A DNA stretch of 64,000 nucleotides from Hanleya hanleyi (taxonomy: Eukaryota > Mollusca > Polyplacophora > Lepidopleurida > Hanleyidae): assembly GCA_036873755.1 (NCBI GenBank), contig JAVTVY010025112.1, forward strand, positions 1 to 64,000, given 5' to 3'. The notes below the pieces were generated by a model, which was not told the origin of the DNA, made no database searches, and saw only the letters and a list, made by a program, of their open reading frames with translations. The translations under genes were made by a program, and so were the position numbers. Of the stretch, positions 12,228-23,689 are shown piece after piece. Position 1 is the stretch's first letter, and every line of letters starts with the position of its first letter.

Positions 12228-13160
12228 CCGGCCGGCCGTCTGTCAACAATTTTTTGTCCGGGCTAGATCTCAGTTACTATTTGACTGACAGTTCTGATAC
12301 TCACAGTGAATATCCCTAGTATCCCAGAGATGTGCACTGTCATGTTTATTCCGTGTTACGTCATTTCTTTACAGAGTTATGGCCCTTTGAAATTTCGCGT
12401 CACTAACTTTTGTCCGGGCTAGATCTCAGTTACTATTTGACTGACAGCTCTGATACTCACAGTGAATATCCCTATATCCCAGAGATGTGCACTGTCATGT
12501 TTATTTCGCGTTACGTCATTTCTTTACAGAGTTATGGCCCTTTGAAATTTTGCGTCACTAACTTTTGTCCGGGCTAGATCTCAGTTACTATTTGACCGAC
12601 AGCTCTGATACTCACAGTGAATATCCCTAGTATCCCAGACATGTGCACTGTCATGTTTATTTCGTGTTACGTCATTTCTTTACAGAGTTATGGCCCTTTG
12701 AAATTTTTCGTCACTAACTTTTGTCCGGGCTAGATCTCAGTTACTATTTGACTGACAGCTCTGATACTCAGTGAATATCCCTAGTATCCCAGACATGTGC
12801 ACTGTCATGTTTATTTCTTGTTACATCATTTCTTAACAGAGTTATGGCCCTTTGAAATTTTCTGTCACTAACTTTTGTCCGGGCCAGATCTCAGTTACTA
12901 TTTGACTGACAGCTCTGATACTCACAGTGAATATCCCTAGTATCCCAGACATGTGCACTGTCATGTTTATTTCGTGTTACGTCATTTCTGTACAGAGTTA
13001 TGGCCCTTTGAAATTTTCCGTCACTAACTTTTGTCCGGGCTAGATCTCAGTTACAATTTGACTGACAGCTCTGATACTCACAGTGAATATCCCTAGTAAC
13101 CCAGAGATGTGCACCGTCATGTTTATTTCGTGTTACGTCATTCTTTACAGAGTTATGGAC
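12228..13160 (+). repeat. tandem array, about 156-bp unit, six copies
   Basis: The landmark TGTCCGGGC starts at 12255, 12411, 12566, 12722, 12876 and 13032, giving periods of 156, 155, 156, 154 and 156 bp. The array is preceded by a GGCCGGCC microsatellite at about 12220 and ends in a partial unit near 13160. Units differ by a few substitutions and 1-2-bp indels. No unit-long open frame exists. Confidence 0.95.
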
Positions 13161-16100
13161 AGATGTGCACTATTATGTTTATTTCGTGTTATTCCAGTTT
13201 ATTACGACCCAGGATTACTATTTACTACTTAACTGATACAGCCTTAGTAAAGGTGTTTAATATCCCCTATTTTAGCACTCTGTTTGGCAAAAATATCATT
13301 CAGTTTGCGTTTTTATATTATTCCGTTTACGGTCACACACAGCGCTCCTTTTTGCGCTGTCAAAAAGGGTTCCGCATTCACGAAAAGTGTTTAAGTGCGC
13401 ATTACAAAAATCATTTGTTTTTTTAGTTCAGAAGCATAAAATACCAAAGCTATGTCAAAACTACAGACTACAAATCATGTTCATCTCATTGAAATGGAAA
13501 ATTCTTTTCTGCCCAACACATTTTGGAAGAAATTTGCAGATGTCCACCCAGTTTTCCATGATTCGTCGCATTACGAAATCTTCAACTTTAGATGGAAGAA
13601 CTATTCACCAGATCTTTACTAACTTTTCTTGAGGTATCGATCCACACAGTCTCGGATCGATATCCCTTCACAGGATTGATGACTGAAGCCGGTACTAGCA
13701 AATACTAATCGTTGAGTATTCTCTTGAATCAACATTAATACATATGTGGGTAAATAAATTTGACAGAATTCAGCAGATTTTTATGTCAACCTGTTATTCG
13801 CTGGACATATTGTGCTGAGGGGTCAAAGCACCTTTTAGGTGCAGCCTCATGTGTTTCACAGACACCAAAATAGTTTCTTTGGGCAGCACCTTATCAGGCC
13901 CCGAGTTAACTGTTACGCTGCGGCGGGCCCGGTAGAGTGGCCGCAGTGTAGACTGCGGGGGGCCCGGGAGAGGGGCCCTGAACTTGTCGGTCTTCGCGTA
14001 CCATTGTCTAAAATCGATATTTTCAAATTTACCATGCATGAAACCTGATATAAACCATATGTATATTGTTAGCTAAGTCTGTCTTGATTTTCTGGATGTA
14101 AAATTCATATGCTGTCTTAGAAGAACAGCATAAATAAATACCGCGAGGGGAGATTTTCATAAAATCTCGCCGAGAAGGCTGCTCAGAAAATATAAAATAC
14201 TTACGGAAAACCCTGGCATCAAAATATATGATTCTTTGGTATATTTTAATTATAAAAGCACAGTTTATCTTTCCATAGTGTTGATTACGATGAAATCATC
14301 GCAACGAACTTTATTTTCGCATAATTCTGTCAACTTCCTCCGCGACAGTCGCCATTTTGTTATGGAAAATTTCCAGTACAACGTCTGGGCCAATGAACGA
14401 CCTTTATTTCGGCCACGTGATGGCTTTGTCCAATCGCGAGACTCGTTGCTTCCAGCTGTATGAAAGGGATATCCCTGTATGGTTTCCAAATCCGTCTTCA
14501 TCGCGTGTTTTCATTGGCCATCCATCAAATTAATGACTATTTATAGAAAGAACAAGGATTCCCCTTGACAACGAGACCTAGATCTTTCGAAATGGCGGTC
14601 AGATAGCCGAACACGATCATGCTGAATACAGCGAAAAAAAGCATGTTTTTCGAGCGTTATTTCGCTGAAAATCGTTGTTTTTGGCGATAATAAGGTGAAG
14701 TCCATGTAGCCTCTTACAATAAAATGTATTTACAATGACAATTTTAAATATTTCGGCATAAAATAGAATAAAATAAACGTTGACTGAACTGTTATGAACC
14801 GGCTTCTACGAAAGGCAAATCTTGACACACACATATGAATGATATTTTTGCTCATAAAACCCGGGTGTATTAGTGTAATACATCGTAAAAATGGGAACTT
14901 CTGCAGTGCACCATAAAGAAGAATCCAGCAGCGTAACAGTTAAAATCAAAGTTGCAGTGAAACTGAACATATATCATACTCCAAAGACCTACCACTTCAT
15001 TATTTTTGTCGCAACACTGACTGAAATCAATTAGAAACAATTCTCTTCTTCTGCAGAGTTTGCATAGAAGGGGATCACTAACTCACTTTTTTTTCCAGTG
15101 GTCAGATGTTTATTATTTTGGCTATGAATGGAGATATCGAACTACATGTCAAGTACACTCATAGGAACTGAAATTTTCCACTACAAAATCGGATCGAACT
15201 AATGTTACGGAACAGGAAGTTGACCAAATGGTCCAAAATAATGCAAATATCCTTTGTAATTTTTATAATTGTACAGGGTTATCCAATATATTCAGAAATC
15301 ACTGATTTGAATTTTTGCCATAAAATTACGGCTGATTGAATTTTAATAGGGTGATCGAAGTTTTAAGTGATTTACGGAAAGCCTGGTGGTGCTAGATGTA
15401 ATAAACACCAACATGTGTGAATCATTACCCTGCTAAAAGATGAGTAAATCTGGGTTAGTGAGGTAATGGCTGAGAGAATGTAGGATGACAGACTTCATTA
15501 GTTTTGGAACATGCAGTACTTCTCCATTACACCAGGGCTCTGATTACAATTTACATTCATACATTTGAGACAAGCTATGCTCATTAATTTGGACATTCTT
15601 TTTCACCTTGTCCTATTTAGACTCACCATGGAGCTTATATAAGCTAAATTGACCCACACAATAAATACATGTACTGTTGGCAGATTCCACCGAAGCCTGG
15701 ACCATTTATTCCTAAAAATTGAAACACAAAAATTTGATCAAGGCAGGGAATCTTCAGCTTAAATACGCCTAATATCATATTTGAGACAAAAATCTCATTG
15801 CAGACTTCCAAAATTGTTATCTTAAATCTAGTTTAAAATTAGCTTCTGTTCTAAAAATATGTCTGCGTCTCAAGAATTTCACATTCGTAAAAGATTTTAG
15901 CAGACTTAAAAAGCCATGAAAACATGCAAAAGATACATGCTTGTGTTAATAGTGTCACATGATTCCATAGATATGGACCAGCGACAGTCTTGACAGTTTG
16001 GATGTGATAAGATCCAAATTAGGTCATTTTTTTGTCTTCCTTAATTTGAATGTTCTTTTGAAGATCGAGTTGAAAAACTCGATTTTCACTGAAGGAGTTG

Positions 16101-18022
16101 CTGTCTATAAAACTTCTGAAAGACTAGCCTGATACACAGAAGTTTAATCAGATCCATAAAATTTCTGTCAGATGGGTGATGCAAAGGTACAAAATTGTCA
16201 TCAATTCATTGGGCATTTTGTCTTGGTGCTGGTACATTTACTCACCACTGACCAGCCTGGGCAGAGCTCTGATTGATAGTATTTCGACTCACATTCAGGA
16301 CCACGTCCTTTTCATTTTCCTCTGAATTATACATGGACATGTAGGGCCATATTCATTGCCATTGTTTTCTTCATAAATCGACAAAGGCGACAAACCAGGT
16401 GCTTTTAATTCATTCTTTGGTTATTTTTATCCCGTGTTGATGGAAAGAGAGAGAGCATTAACGGGATAACTGGCATATATATCCTCAACATAATATTAAA
16501 GTTGAGATCATTCGATAACTTGATTGAATTTTACTTCCCTCCTCCGGGATTCCGCCAGGGTCTATTTGGGTCCGTCAACGGATCCATCCCCCCCACTGAA
16601 TGAAATAAAAATTCCCCTTTTGGTCTGCTTGTTATGAAGTAAAATGGTAGCTAAAGGTTTAAAATGTTACTTTATATCCCTCCAAGTCTTCCCTTCGTGA
16701 ATATCAATGAAAACACATGTGGAAATTCACATTTGAAAAGACGGCAATTCCCGGAATTAGGACAATGACCTGACGGTTCTCTGAAGCATGTGGAAAATTT
16801 CCCGCTTCCCGAGGTATGATAGCACTCCATTTTCAGCTAACAGTCTGCGACTACAGTCTGTCCATCCAGCCAGATTTCTTGTGTTAAGTGCTCTTCCAGC
16901 GCAGGCCACGGAAATGAAAGTAGAAGCTCTGGAAGGTCATGTTAACAACTGTCACCATTCGGGTATATTATTAGATCATCTGAGGACATAATTTTGTTTG
17001 CCATGAAGTTTTTCAGCTCTCACTATCAAAATCTGTTCATGTGGTGCTCTCCACCACGTCCGCGTATCGACTCGGTTAGCGATCGTCCCGGAAGATTTCT
17101 GCTTCCAAGTTCAAATTATCGCGGTAATACATACGTAGCAAAGAATGTAAATAGACTTTAAACAGACGTTCCTGCTGTTAATCTTTATTATAAAATCCAT
17201 CTCTAGACGCTCTCTCAGGCCATCAATTTAAACGGCAATTACCAAAAATCTTCTGCCGCCGCGAGGGGGAAAACCCCCCTCTCGGACTCTCCCCCTTCGG
17301 TCGCTACCCCCCCTCAGACTTGGTCGCTTCGCTCCCTCGTATTTGCGGACCCAGATTTTCTTTTCTGGCGGAATCCCTGCTCCCCCCCCCTCTCAACTCC
17401 AATATGGTAGAATTGTTCATTTGAATGCCTTTTTATGTGTGGATTGTAAAGCAAAAAAGATGTAAAGGTTGCAGAAAAGGCTTAAAATCAGTATTACTTG
17501 TAAAAGTACAGAAACAAAGATATATGCTTTTGTTTGTCTGCCCAAACCGACCCCCCCCCCTCAAATTGGCCTGGATTGAGCCCTCCCCTACATGTTGTAT
17601 GATGTCTGTGAAATTGGAACTAATTGCTGATGAAGGCGTCCATATTTGGACCCTGCTTAGCTACATAACATACATTACTTACTCATTCCTGTACGTGGAG
17701 ACTGATTACAGATTGTTTGTAGGTTATCTGTGTTTTCATCAATAATTAATGGGTAAAGGGCAAACTGGACTAAGAAGCGTAATGAACTGGTACCATATGT
17801 AGTCAACATGGCCAAATGAAAGTCCTCACTCCAGGGAAATAATGGTGTATAGTCATTTACACTTCTTAGAGACTCCTAATGAACAGATGAGCTAATAACT
17901 CATTATCTTCATATAATGATCCTGGTTGAGCTGTGTTACATGTGTAACAGGCAGGCCTGTTAGGTACTGGAGGGAGAATATGGACCAATGCTATCAAATT
18001 ATATGTAGATGGTCAATTCCAC
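13161..18022. other. gene-free stretch, one promoter-like patch
   Basis: No coding exon supported. Around 14390-14515 three CCAAT-type boxes occur within 130 bp (near 14391, 14431 and, reversed, 14512), which may mark a promoter, but no first exon can be tied to it. A short inverted pair sharing GGGATTCCGCCAG lies near 16549 and 17370. C-rich runs occur at 17265-17400 and near 17551. Confidence 0.5.
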
Positions 18023-18698
18023 ATCACTCGCGTTACATTTTTGCACCATTTTGGTTATATTATACCCCACTTGCCTCCAACAAAAGAAGTATACATGCAC
18101 ACATAATGCATAAAGACAACTTAGGCCCCAAAGTATTCATACAAATTTAAAGTGCTGTAATTGCATTTAAAACTTTTATTTAATTTCAGTTTGCGTACTC
18201 GTCACTCGCGTTACAGCAAAAAGGACATGGAAATTTTAGCCATAACTTCATTCTTGAATTAAGCTCAAGCCTTTACACACAGATGGCAATTTAGTGGATC
18301 TGTTAGTACCCTGTAGACCTCTTGAAATAACAATGCAATTAGGAATTCACTAAGTTGTCCCAATGTGTAACAGCTTGCTCAAATAACTTCAATGTATCGT
18401 CACTCGCGTTACGTCACTCGCGTTACCTCTCAGTTGAGGATACCAAAGTTTGAATGTTAGTGAACATTAAACACCACAAAACCATAAAATTATGTTGTGC
18501 CATAAAAACAGATCTCAGATACAGTATAACTGAACAGAACATTGTACACTGTATGTTCATCTCAGAAAAGGATGTGCATTTAACATGCTAAGGAAGTTCT
18601 GGAAATGTGAAAGACGAGCAACTGTTTGAAGGAACTGGACCATCTAACTTTCTAAAAATTTGTTCCCGGTGGTAATGAACAGAATCACAGTGTGTAGG

Positions 18699-18872
18699 TC
18701 ACTTCCAGGTATTGCTGGCTTCTGTACGGATCATTACGGACATGAAATACTCGTTCTCGACGATACTGAGTATTTCACCAGGGTACACATCTTGGTCGTA
18801 CTTCACCAGCCACCAATCCTTCACATGGAGAGTACCAATATGCCAGTCATCAAATGACACCTGTGACGTCAT
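18699..18872 (-). pseudogene. fragment of a small beta-domain protein, interrupted by TGA
   Basis: Reading the minus strand from ATG 18872 gives 57 residues of well-behaved sequence containing KDWWLVKYDQDVYPGEIL and ending in NTWK, then a TGA at 18699-18701. The same frame continues sensibly past the stop with Pro and a short Tyr/His-rich tail ending near 18645. The pattern W-x-x-V-x-Y-D-x-x-x-Y-P-G-x-I, followed about 30 residues later by W-K-(W)-P, is what I recall of a small domain common in uncharacterised, often repeat-associated invertebrate proteins. The TGA falls where a Trp would be expected, which suggests a decayed copy rather than a true end. No partner exon was found. Function unknown. 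Confidence 0.45.
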
Positions 18873-20027
18873 AGTTTTGTCCCAACTGCAGAATATTTGT
18901 CAAGAACACGCATAGTCCCTTTAGTCAATTAGTGCAGTGAAGAGACTGATTTGATGTTGCTTCCAGTAAGCACTTTGAATTTTTAATAGTGAGGGTGTAA
19001 AACAAATTGTTTTACGGGAGACATTGTAGATCACAACACTGCTAACATTTGAACACGAGATGCCACATTCCAAGACCTAAATGACTGGTCAGAGCATCAA
19101 ACTCGAATTCCAGATGAGTCTGGAATGAAAAAAGACCTCCCATGATGAATATCATTTGATAAATAATTAAAAGTAATTTCAAAAGGTATTTTTGAAATCA
19201 AAAATACAAACCAGAGAATTGTGTCAAATAAATAAAACATTTATATTTTCAAAAATAAATTAAGGTACATGGTGTCATTTTAACAGAAAATTTAAGCTAT
19301 GAGAATGGAGTACTATTAGATTTAAAAAAATGCAAAACTTGAGAGAAGAAAACATAAAATGTATATGTATTTATATTGCGAAAGCATAAGCTTGGAAAAT
19401 TTTCAATAAAGTATAAAAGAGGAATGTAGCTGTGATAGTAATACAGATATTATAAATTGGTATAACTCCTACTCCTAGTTAATTCAATTACAATGCAACT
19501 GCATATAAACTCACTAATATTGATTGGTCAACCATAAAATAACGAACCGATGAAGGAACTGCCAAAATTCCGAAATATATCCCTTGGTCGAAATGAACTC
19601 AGCTAAAATGCTGGCCTATTAACTAACCCTAGTGAATTTTCAGCTTTGTTTGCAAATATACCTAAATAATTCCATGGAATTTAGTTGAGTGAATCATCAG
19701 GACTCCATCACTCATGTTCCAAATGCTATTTCGACTAAGAAATGATGGACTACACAATTCAAAGTTGCATGCAATTTGAGATGTATTGATAACCAAATAG
19801 CAGACGACAGGAAGCACATGCAGTGTTGGCAGGATCACAAGAATTCTGGGTATTTTTCTTTGGCATTTATATACTCACATGTTTAAAGTATTTATTTTTC
19901 TGTCCCACCCTATCCAGCATGTCATGACTTAATAAAAATTGGAATTTAAAAATAGTAACTTCCACCAGATAGCGTCACTCGTGTTACACTCCGTCACTCG
20001 CGTTACATTGTCACTCGCGTTACTAGA

Positions 20028-21667
20028 CAGGGTTTTTTCTAGCCATTTTTTCATCGTGGTAACCACGATGAAAAAATAAAAAATTGAGTTTTGTAGAAAA
20101 TTTAAAATTGAGTTTTGATAGGAAAAATTGAGTTTTGCCATTTGCGCGCACGAAAAAAAAAATATTGAGTTTTCCCACAATTTACCAGTTGTCGGTTGAT
20201 ATGTTGTCTCGCATGACCCGCCCGCATCAATAATTTAGAGATAAATAATGCCGCATGTATATTAATTATCAGTAATTTTTGGCTGTAAAAAAATGAGCAA
20301 ATCCAAGTAAAACGAATGAGCTGACCGCGTGCCGTCACGGCGACTCAAAGCCCCCATTTTGGTTTACATTCTTTGGGGAACCCGATTTCAAAACGAGGCA
20401 CACTCCTTTTCCCGGGGATTCCCTCGTGTCAAACATGCAGCAGTAAAGTTTTAACTCCGGCAGTTTTGACGGTTGCGTACCAAAGCCATCATGGTTTTAG
20501 TTAATGGATCAGTTGTTTCCGCATCAACCAGTCGGCATATCGTGCCGAATTTAACCATCCATTTGTCTAATGAAACGCTTTTGGGCAAAGTGGTCGAGCG
20601 CTTCACGTCTTCACTCCCGACAACAACAAACGACAACACAGGCTGTCGACCTGCACGTCAACGAAATACTCGTACAGCTAAAGGACGATGGACATTCAAA
20701 ATTTGTTGCCCTGGACAGAGAATCCCTATCTTCAGTCATTATAAAAGAAATAATAGAAGATTTCAATAAGAGGGGATTCCTGACGTTGAAAATTCCGGGT
20801 AATAAAATCCTGCAGTTATCTTTAATAGTGGTCACAAGTAAGAGTTGTTTCCCTGGATTTCTGTTCACAGAATGTGTGTGCTTTTGAGTTTTACGGTCTA
20901 CCATAATTATTTACAAAATGTTCCAATTAAATTAAAGCAAACTTGAAATGCCTATTTTTTTCTGGTGATCTTTATGAGAGATTTCAGAGTGTATAAATCT
21001 GTAAAATAGGAATTTTGTCAGGTTATATATTCGATCACATTCTTCTCTGTCAACGGTAGAAAATTTAGCTTCAATAACTAATAATTATAGCTTCTAGCAT
21101 GTGTGTTTTATCATGAGAAGCTCATGCTAAACAACCTATTAACTGACAACGGCCATACTGTGGTTTGGTGTGGTTGAACCGGAGTGTACAAAACATGCAT
21201 GTAACAAGTCGACGGCCGAATATTTTGATGTTTATATCTTGATCGACAACGCAGCAGCAGTTCAATATGTTGTTGTTGCTCTAAGAAGACACGTTGCGCT
21301 AATGTCGCCTTCAATTGTTGGACAATACACGAGTAAACTGCGGTACTCTGCCACGGTCTGGGTCAATGGGTTAACACTGGGTTATTTTACCAATGTTACA
21401 TATACTGTATATAATTTATGTAAATAGGGTTGTCAGTATTTGTTGATCTCTAAAGTAGTGTCTATGATGTTTCTATGCTCGTAAACATATGACCAACCTG
21501 AGTTCTGTAATTGGTGCGATGAAAAAGTTGAAAAAATTGAGTTTCATCATTTTTTCGATGAAAAAAGAAAAAATATTGAGTTTTGTAGAATTTCGGCGCG
21601 CAAACAATTGAGTTTCCAAAATTTTGAAATTGAGTTTGTGAACAATTTTGGGCTAGAATAACCCCTG
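20028..21667. mobile_element. candidate 1.64-kb TIR element with subterminal TTGAGTTTTG repeats
   Basis: The left end CAGGGTTTTTTCTAGCC (20028-20044) is the inverted partner of the right end GGCTAGAATAACCCCTG (21651-21667), with one substitution and one gap. Just inside each end are four copies of ATTGAGTTTTG-like repeats (20082-20175 and 21535-21640). Ends starting CAGGG plus subterminal repeats recall hAT elements, but no clean 8-bp target duplication is present. The interval contains the proposed first exon of the plus-strand gene. Alternatively these are two partial copies of one repeat. Confidence 0.4.
20570..20798 (+). CDS. first coding exon (proposed) of an unrecognised acidic protein
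   Basis: This is exon 1 of a four-exon plus-strand model (20570-20798, 23287-23418, 29996-30131, 31541-31619) that sums to 576 bases, 191 codons plus stop. The exon ends in a G|GTAATA donor in phase 1, matching the phase-1 acceptor of the next exon. Its C-terminal half, with VDLHVNEILVQLKDDG and a helical IIKEIIEDFNKRG segment, looks coding. The first 24 residues, rich in Arg, Gln and Trp, look less so. A second frame from ATG 20491 (MVLVNGSVVSAS...) looks more protein-like up to about 20640, one base out of register. The true start may therefore be 20491, with a one-base discrepancy, or lie in an upstream exon. No family recognised. Confidence 0.5.
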
Positions 21668-22183
21668 CACTACCACTGGAAGAAGTCACATGGTGTAGGA
21701 ACTCAAAACTATGGTCATATATTCATGACAACGGACAGAAGCAATGATAGAAGTAGCTCAATTAAACTTGAATTTTTTTGTCTAATAAAAGAAAAAGTAG
21801 CATTTATCGTCACTCGCGTTACATAACTGTGACTTCATGCAAAATTTACAATGTGTGACAATATTTACAAATACCTGCTGAATTTTTTTTATGATTTTTC
21901 AAGACACCATTAACCATTAATGTAAATAAAAAAAGAAATCCTCCATTCTGCAGCTAAACAATGGTAATAAAATCTAACCAATTTTGTGAGATAATTGAAA
22001 GCAAAAATAAGAAAATTTTATCCTGGAACTGTAAAACACCCCAGGTTGGAAAATTCTGCGGCAATCTTACTGAATTTTTAGATTTTATCTCTATACTGTA
22101 TCACCATTATAAAACAATCTCATTGTGGCACATTCTCAAGATTTTATTTTTTGGCTTCATGTCCAAAGTAGCATGGAATTGAC

Positions 22184-23266
22184 CAACTGTATCATTGGTA
22201 CATTAATTGTCTTCTCTAAGCAACTGTATCATTGGTACATTAAACCGTCTTCTCTAAGCAACTGTATCATTGGTACATTGACTGTCTTCTCTAAGCAACT
22301 GTATCACTGGTACATTAACTGTCTTCTCTAAGCAACTGTATCACTGGTACATTAACTGTCTTCTCTAAGCAACTGTATCATTGGTACATTAACTGTCTTC
22401 TCTAAGCAACTGTATCATTGGTACATTAACTGTCTTCTCTAAGCAACTGTATCGATGGTACATTAACTGCCTTCTCTAAGTAACTGTATCATTGGTACAT
22501 TAACTGTCTTCTCTAAGCAACTGTATCATTGATACATTAACTGTCTTCTCTAAGCAACTGTATCATTGGAACATTAACTGTCTTCTCTAAGCAACTGTAT
22601 CGATGGTACATTAACTGCCTTCTCTAAGTAACTGTATCATTGGTACATTAACTGTCTTCTCTAAGCAACTGTATCATTGATACATTAACTGTCTTCTCTA
22701 AGCAACTGTATCATTGGTACATTAACTGTCTTCTCTAAGCAACTGTATCATTGGTACATTAACTGCCTTCTCTAAGCAACTGTATCATTGGTACATTAAC
22801 TGTCTTCTCTAAGCAACTGTATCATTGGTACATTAACTGTCTTCTCTAAGCAACTGTATCATTGGTACATGAACTGTCTTCTCTAAGCAACTGTATCATT
22901 GGTGCATTAACTGTCTTCTCTAAGCAACTGTATCATTGGTACATTAACTGTCTTCTCTAAGCAACTGTATCATTGGTACATGAACTGTCTTCTCTAAGCA
23001 ACTGTATCATTTGTACATGAACTGTCTTCTCTAAGCAACTGTATCATTGATACATGAACTGTCTTCTCTAAGCAACTGTATCATTGGTACATTAACTGTC
23101 TTCTCTAAGCAAATGTATCATTGGTACATTAACTTTCTTCTCTAAGCAACTGTATCATTGGTACATTAACTGTCTTCTCTAAGCAACTGTATCATTGGTA
23201 CATTAACTGCCTTCTCTAAGCAACTGTATCATTGACACATTGGTACATTCACTGTCTTCTCTAACC
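22184..23266 (+). repeat. 37-bp minisatellite, 29 units, inside intron 1
   Basis: The unit starts CAACTGTATCATTGGTACAT and ends TCTTCTCTAAG. From 22184 to 23221 there are 1037 bp, exactly 28 units plus a single inserted base (second boundary). The last unit carries an 8-bp insertion. Unit length is otherwise invariant, with scattered substitutions (CGATGG for CATTGG, TTGATACA, CATGAACT), some shared between adjacent blocks, which points to local homogenisation. The array stops only 20 bp before the acceptor of exon 2. Confidence 0.97.
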
Positions 23267-23286
23267 ATGGTCTATAATATCTACAG

Positions 23287-23418
23287 TGGTGGACGGTGAG
23301 GACATGAGTCGTTATGATGAGGACAGGAAGTCGGGGCAGACAGAGCAGACCCATGAGGATGACCAGACACTGGACAGACTGGAGTGGGAGCTGGCATCTG
23401 AGACTGGCCGAGTCACAG
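23287..23418 (+). CDS. internal exon 2 of the unrecognised acidic protein
   Basis: Acceptor ATCTACAG|TG and donor CACAG|GTAAG frame a 132-base exon that is phase 1 at both ends. It encodes VDGEDMSRYDEDRKSGQ, then a Gln/Thr/Asp-rich part ending LDRLEWELASETGRVT. The composition is acidic and hydrophilic, typical of a disordered linker, with a short Leu-Glu-Trp-Glu-Leu helix. No domain recognised. The codon choice, clean borders and phase agreement with both neighbours make this exon more secure than exon 1. Confidence 0.72.
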
Positions 23419-23689
23419 GTAAGAGGCCTCAATGTGACGATTATTGACTCAAGCTGACTCAGTTATTCTTGAGTGATCATGATATTCATATGAACAGTCA
23501 CAATGAAAGCGTGACTGATATACATCATTCTCTAGATATTGACTTTACAAGGAATATCACATGGATTAAGAATACAGATCTGCGATATGGATCCGATAGC
23601 TTTGAAACATCATGATGTCTTGCCGGCATCATTGAAAACTGTTAACCGCTTCTCTCTTGCAGGAAACTAGCCTATGTTCATGTATACTA

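Larger units (their letters stand above)
18023..21822 (+). repeat. dispersed 14-bp motif GTCACTCGCGTTAC, nine copies
   Basis: Copies lie at 18023 (first base differs), 18201, 18399, 18413 (tandem with the last), 19974 (one internal mismatch), 19993, 20010 and 21809; the spacing is irregular. All are on the plus strand. The list gives eight full positions, and a shorter ACTCG-plus-TTAC trace nearby may be a ninth. I did not find the motif elsewhere in the window. Confidence 0.8.

Noticed and set aside
13794..14048. Overlapping plus and minus frames around a GC-rich patch
   Set aside because: Open because of base composition. No splice sites or domain, and similar-length frames exist on both strands.
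22184..23266. Regular 37-bp repeats resembling a CRISPR array
   Set aside because: Units are contiguous with no variable spacers, lie in a spliced animal gene, and there are no cas genes. It is a minisatellite.
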